13,235 nucleotides of DNA from Euryarchaeota archaeon UBA258 (lineage in GTDB: Archaea > Thermoplasmatota > Poseidoniia > Poseidoniales > Poseidoniaceae), in the NCBI GenBank assembly GCA_002502605.1, contig DAPR01000032.1, positions 1 to 13,235 on the forward strand. Reading direction: 5' to 3'. The position numbers and the translations under genes were made by a program. Each line of letters opens with the position of its first letter. Position 1 is the first letter of the stretch. Positions 11,556 to 13,235 of this stretch are shown piece after piece. Below the pieces are notes generated by a model. It was not told the origin of the DNA. It was given only the letters and a program-made list of their open reading frames with translations, and did no database searches.

Positions 11556-13235
11556 ATGCGAACCCTTCAGGCAGCAACATTGGTTACTCTTCTTCTGTTT
11601 GCTTCATGTTTATCATTGGTCTCTCCAGTGAACGCAGCAGACACGACCGTTAACATGGATACGACATGGACCGGCGATGTCGTTCTGACTGGTAACGTCA
11701 CTGTGGCAAACGGGACCACATTGACCCTCTCACCGGGCACGACAGTGGATGGTGGCGATGACCATTGGATTCGTGTTCACGGATCCCTCGTTGCCGACGA
11801 CGCCCACTTCTTTTCCTCAGAAACACCACTTACTCAAGGCTCCCATGGTGCAGGCTTGTGGGTTGGAATCCACATTTCAAGCACTGGCCATGCGGTGTTG
11901 GACAATGTGACGCTTGACAATGCGAAAACAGCAGTACGAAACGAAGGTCAACTCCATGCCACAAACTTGACGGTTAACGATGCTTACATCGGCATCCAAA
12001 ATCCAGGTACTTCCACCATCGCTCACCTCACCGCGACGGATATCGATTACGATGTGGTCCGGACCTCAGGCGTTTTCGACCTTGAGGTCGCAAGTGTCAC
12101 CAGCGCTGCCGGTGGTGTCATTTCCTCAGGTACGACCGCGGTCACTGATGCTTCGTTTTTCCAAACGGGCTCAGCCCTCAAGGCAACTGCTGGACACCTC
12201 GATGCCCTACGGATCGGTTTGGTTGATGTCACGGTTGGAATTGCGAGTCAGTCAGGGGCAACTGTGGAGGTCACCAGTGTGACAGGAACAGACGTTGGTT
12301 TGCTTGTTGCTGCAGGAGATAGTGATGGGCTTCATCTCGACACAATGACCGTCACTGGCGACCGCTTGATGCTCGCGAACGGAGCGACCATGATTTCAGC
12401 CGATGAAATCACCTTTGAGAGCAATCTCAATGAATCTCGAGCTGTTCTTGACCAGCGATGCAACGGAAATTGCTCCTGGGGTAATTTGAGTTTGACCAAT
12501 GCGGTCTGGGGCATCTCTCTCAGTGGCACCGGTAGCCATTCCTTTGCCAACACAACGGTTTCCTCGACCGAGCGCAACCTCGATGCAACAGGGACTGGAT
12601 TGGTCACATTATCCGAATTTGTTTTGACTGGTGCCGATAAGAGTGTAAGTTTGCGCGGTCCAAACAGCGATTTTACAGATGGAACGGTCACAACCTCCAC
12701 CTCCGCCGCTCTTGCTATCGACGTGCTCGATGGGGCCCATGAATGGAATGATTTGCAAGTCATGAAGCCCTATTCAGCCCAAGACACAACCTCAATCGGC
12801 ATCAAAGCATGGTACAGCACCATCCACATTGAGGATGGGTCAGTCACACACCACGCCATTGGAATCGATGCTACGGATTCCGCAATCACTGGTACCTCAT
12901 TGTCTCTGCTTGATGGGAAGTCAGTCGGTATGGCGCTTCAAGACACCGATGTTACCCTGAACGATCTCTCAACCCGTGTGTTTCCAACAGGCGTCCACAT
13001 GGAAGGCACTTCACACCTTCAAGTCGCATCATGGGGTGCAGAATTGCACGCAACCCCACTCAACCTCGACACCTATTGCACGGCAACCGTCCGCGATTTC
13101 CAACCTCAAAACACTCAGACCTCCTCTTCTGACGCTCTTGGAGACGGGTTCTTGTTGTACGGTGGTTCAACCAGCGCCACCATCTCCACCTCTTCTTCGG
13201 ACTTCCTTGAAGAAACTCCAGTGACGTTCACAGAC
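11556..13235 (+). CDS. Secreted right-handed beta-helix protein (3' truncated)
   Basis: From the ATG at 11556 the frame stays open through the last base: 560 codons with no stop, so the gene continues outside the window. Residues 1-27 form a signal peptide (MRTLQAA, hydrophobic core, then SPVNA with likely cleavage before AD). Residues 38-85 show the WTGDVVLTGNVTVANGTTL pattern followed by SPGTTVDG, typical of the first turns of a parallel beta-helix. After that come many short V/T/S-rich strands with D-N-V-T-L or S-V-T-G-T-D turns, as in pectate-lyase-like helices. C302 and C306 form a CNGNC pair. No catalytic motif was found. The protein is probably exported and could be a surface stalk, glycan-binding or glycan-cleaving protein. 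The ribosome binding site is weak, and other strands and frames here look like shadows. Confidence 0.85.
   Translation, partial: MRTLQAATLVTLLLFASCLSLVSPVNAADTTVNMDTTWTGDVVLTGNVTVANGTTLTLSPGTTVDGGDDHWIRVHGSLVADDAHFFSSETPLTQGSHGAGLWVGIHISSTGHAVLDNVTLDNAKTAVRNEGQLHATNLTVNDAYIGIQNPGTSTIAHLTATDIDYDVVRTSGVFDLEVASVTSAAGGVISSGTTAVTDASFFQTGSALKATAGHLDALRIGLVDVTVGIASQSGATVEVTSVTGTDVGLLVAAGDSDGLHLDTMTVTGDRLMLANGATMISADEITFESNLNESRAVLDQRCNGNCSWGNLSLTNAVWGISLSGTGSHSFANTTVSSTERNLDATGTGLVTLSEFVLTGADKSVSLRGPNSDFTDGTVTTSTSAALAIDVLDGAHEWNDLQVMKPYSAQDTTSIGIKAWYSTIHIEDGSVTHHAIGIDATDSAITGTSLSLLDGKSVGMALQDTDVTLNDLSTRVFPTGVHMEGTSHLQVASWGAELHATPLNLDTYCTATVRDFQPQNTQTSSSDALGDGFLLYGGSTSATISTSSSDFLEETPVTFTD

Noticed and set aside
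11573..11612. Possible lipoprotein signal (LFASC) in the beta-helix protein
   Set aside because: Phe at the -3 position fits the lipobox poorly, and a normal signal peptidase site (VNA before AD) follows; a lipid anchor cannot be supported.
11414..11653. 79-codon plus-strand frame overlapping the tRNA
   Set aside because: It starts inside the tRNA-Pro gene and overlaps the signal peptide of the beta-helix gene in another frame.

Overview
The window looks like a piece of an archaeal chromosome, most likely from a marine Thermoplasmatota of the Marine Group II type (Candidatus Poseidoniales). The archaeal assignment is firm: there is a rpl18e–rpl13–rps9–rpoN cluster with archaeal-type ribosomal proteins and a 67-residue RNA polymerase subunit N, and several starts carry ribosome binding sites of the GAGGTGAT type. 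The narrower assignment is an inference from moderate G+C, giant Asp-rich thrombospondin type 3 (TSP3) surface proteins and the shortened ribosomal cluster. All genes recognised are on the + strand.

Layout. (1) Positions 2-841 hold the 3' end of a secreted Gln/Gly-rich plus TSP3 calcium-binding protein, followed by a strong double-hairpin terminator. (2) Positions 1092-9194 encode one intact 2,700-residue protein: signal sequence, about 1,170 residues of interrupted TSP3 repeats, about 1,200 residues of Ig-like or transthyretin-like modules, one membrane span, and a cytoplasmic domain that reads as DUF4129. A hairpin terminator follows. (3) Positions 9287-9730 encode a small helical protein of unknown function. 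(4) Positions 9871-11361 are the translationally coupled operon rpl18e, rpl13, rps9, rpoN, preceded by a short structured leader. (5) A tRNA-Pro(GGG) follows rpoN and is flanked by a perfect 10-bp inverted repeat. (6) From 11556 to the window end runs the 5' part (560 codons, no stop) of a secreted right-handed beta-helix protein.

The genes fall into two groups. The housekeeping block makes ribosome and RNA polymerase parts plus a tRNA. On both sides of it sit genes for large exported proteins, two of which share near-identical calcium-loop coding repeats. The giant protein is the most distinctive element: a calcium-loaded extracellular rod and Ig-like stalk tied through one membrane helix to a small cytosolic domain. 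Its function cannot be told from sequence alone. No mobile element, CRISPR array or rRNA was seen, and no gene-free stretch exceeds about 250 bases.
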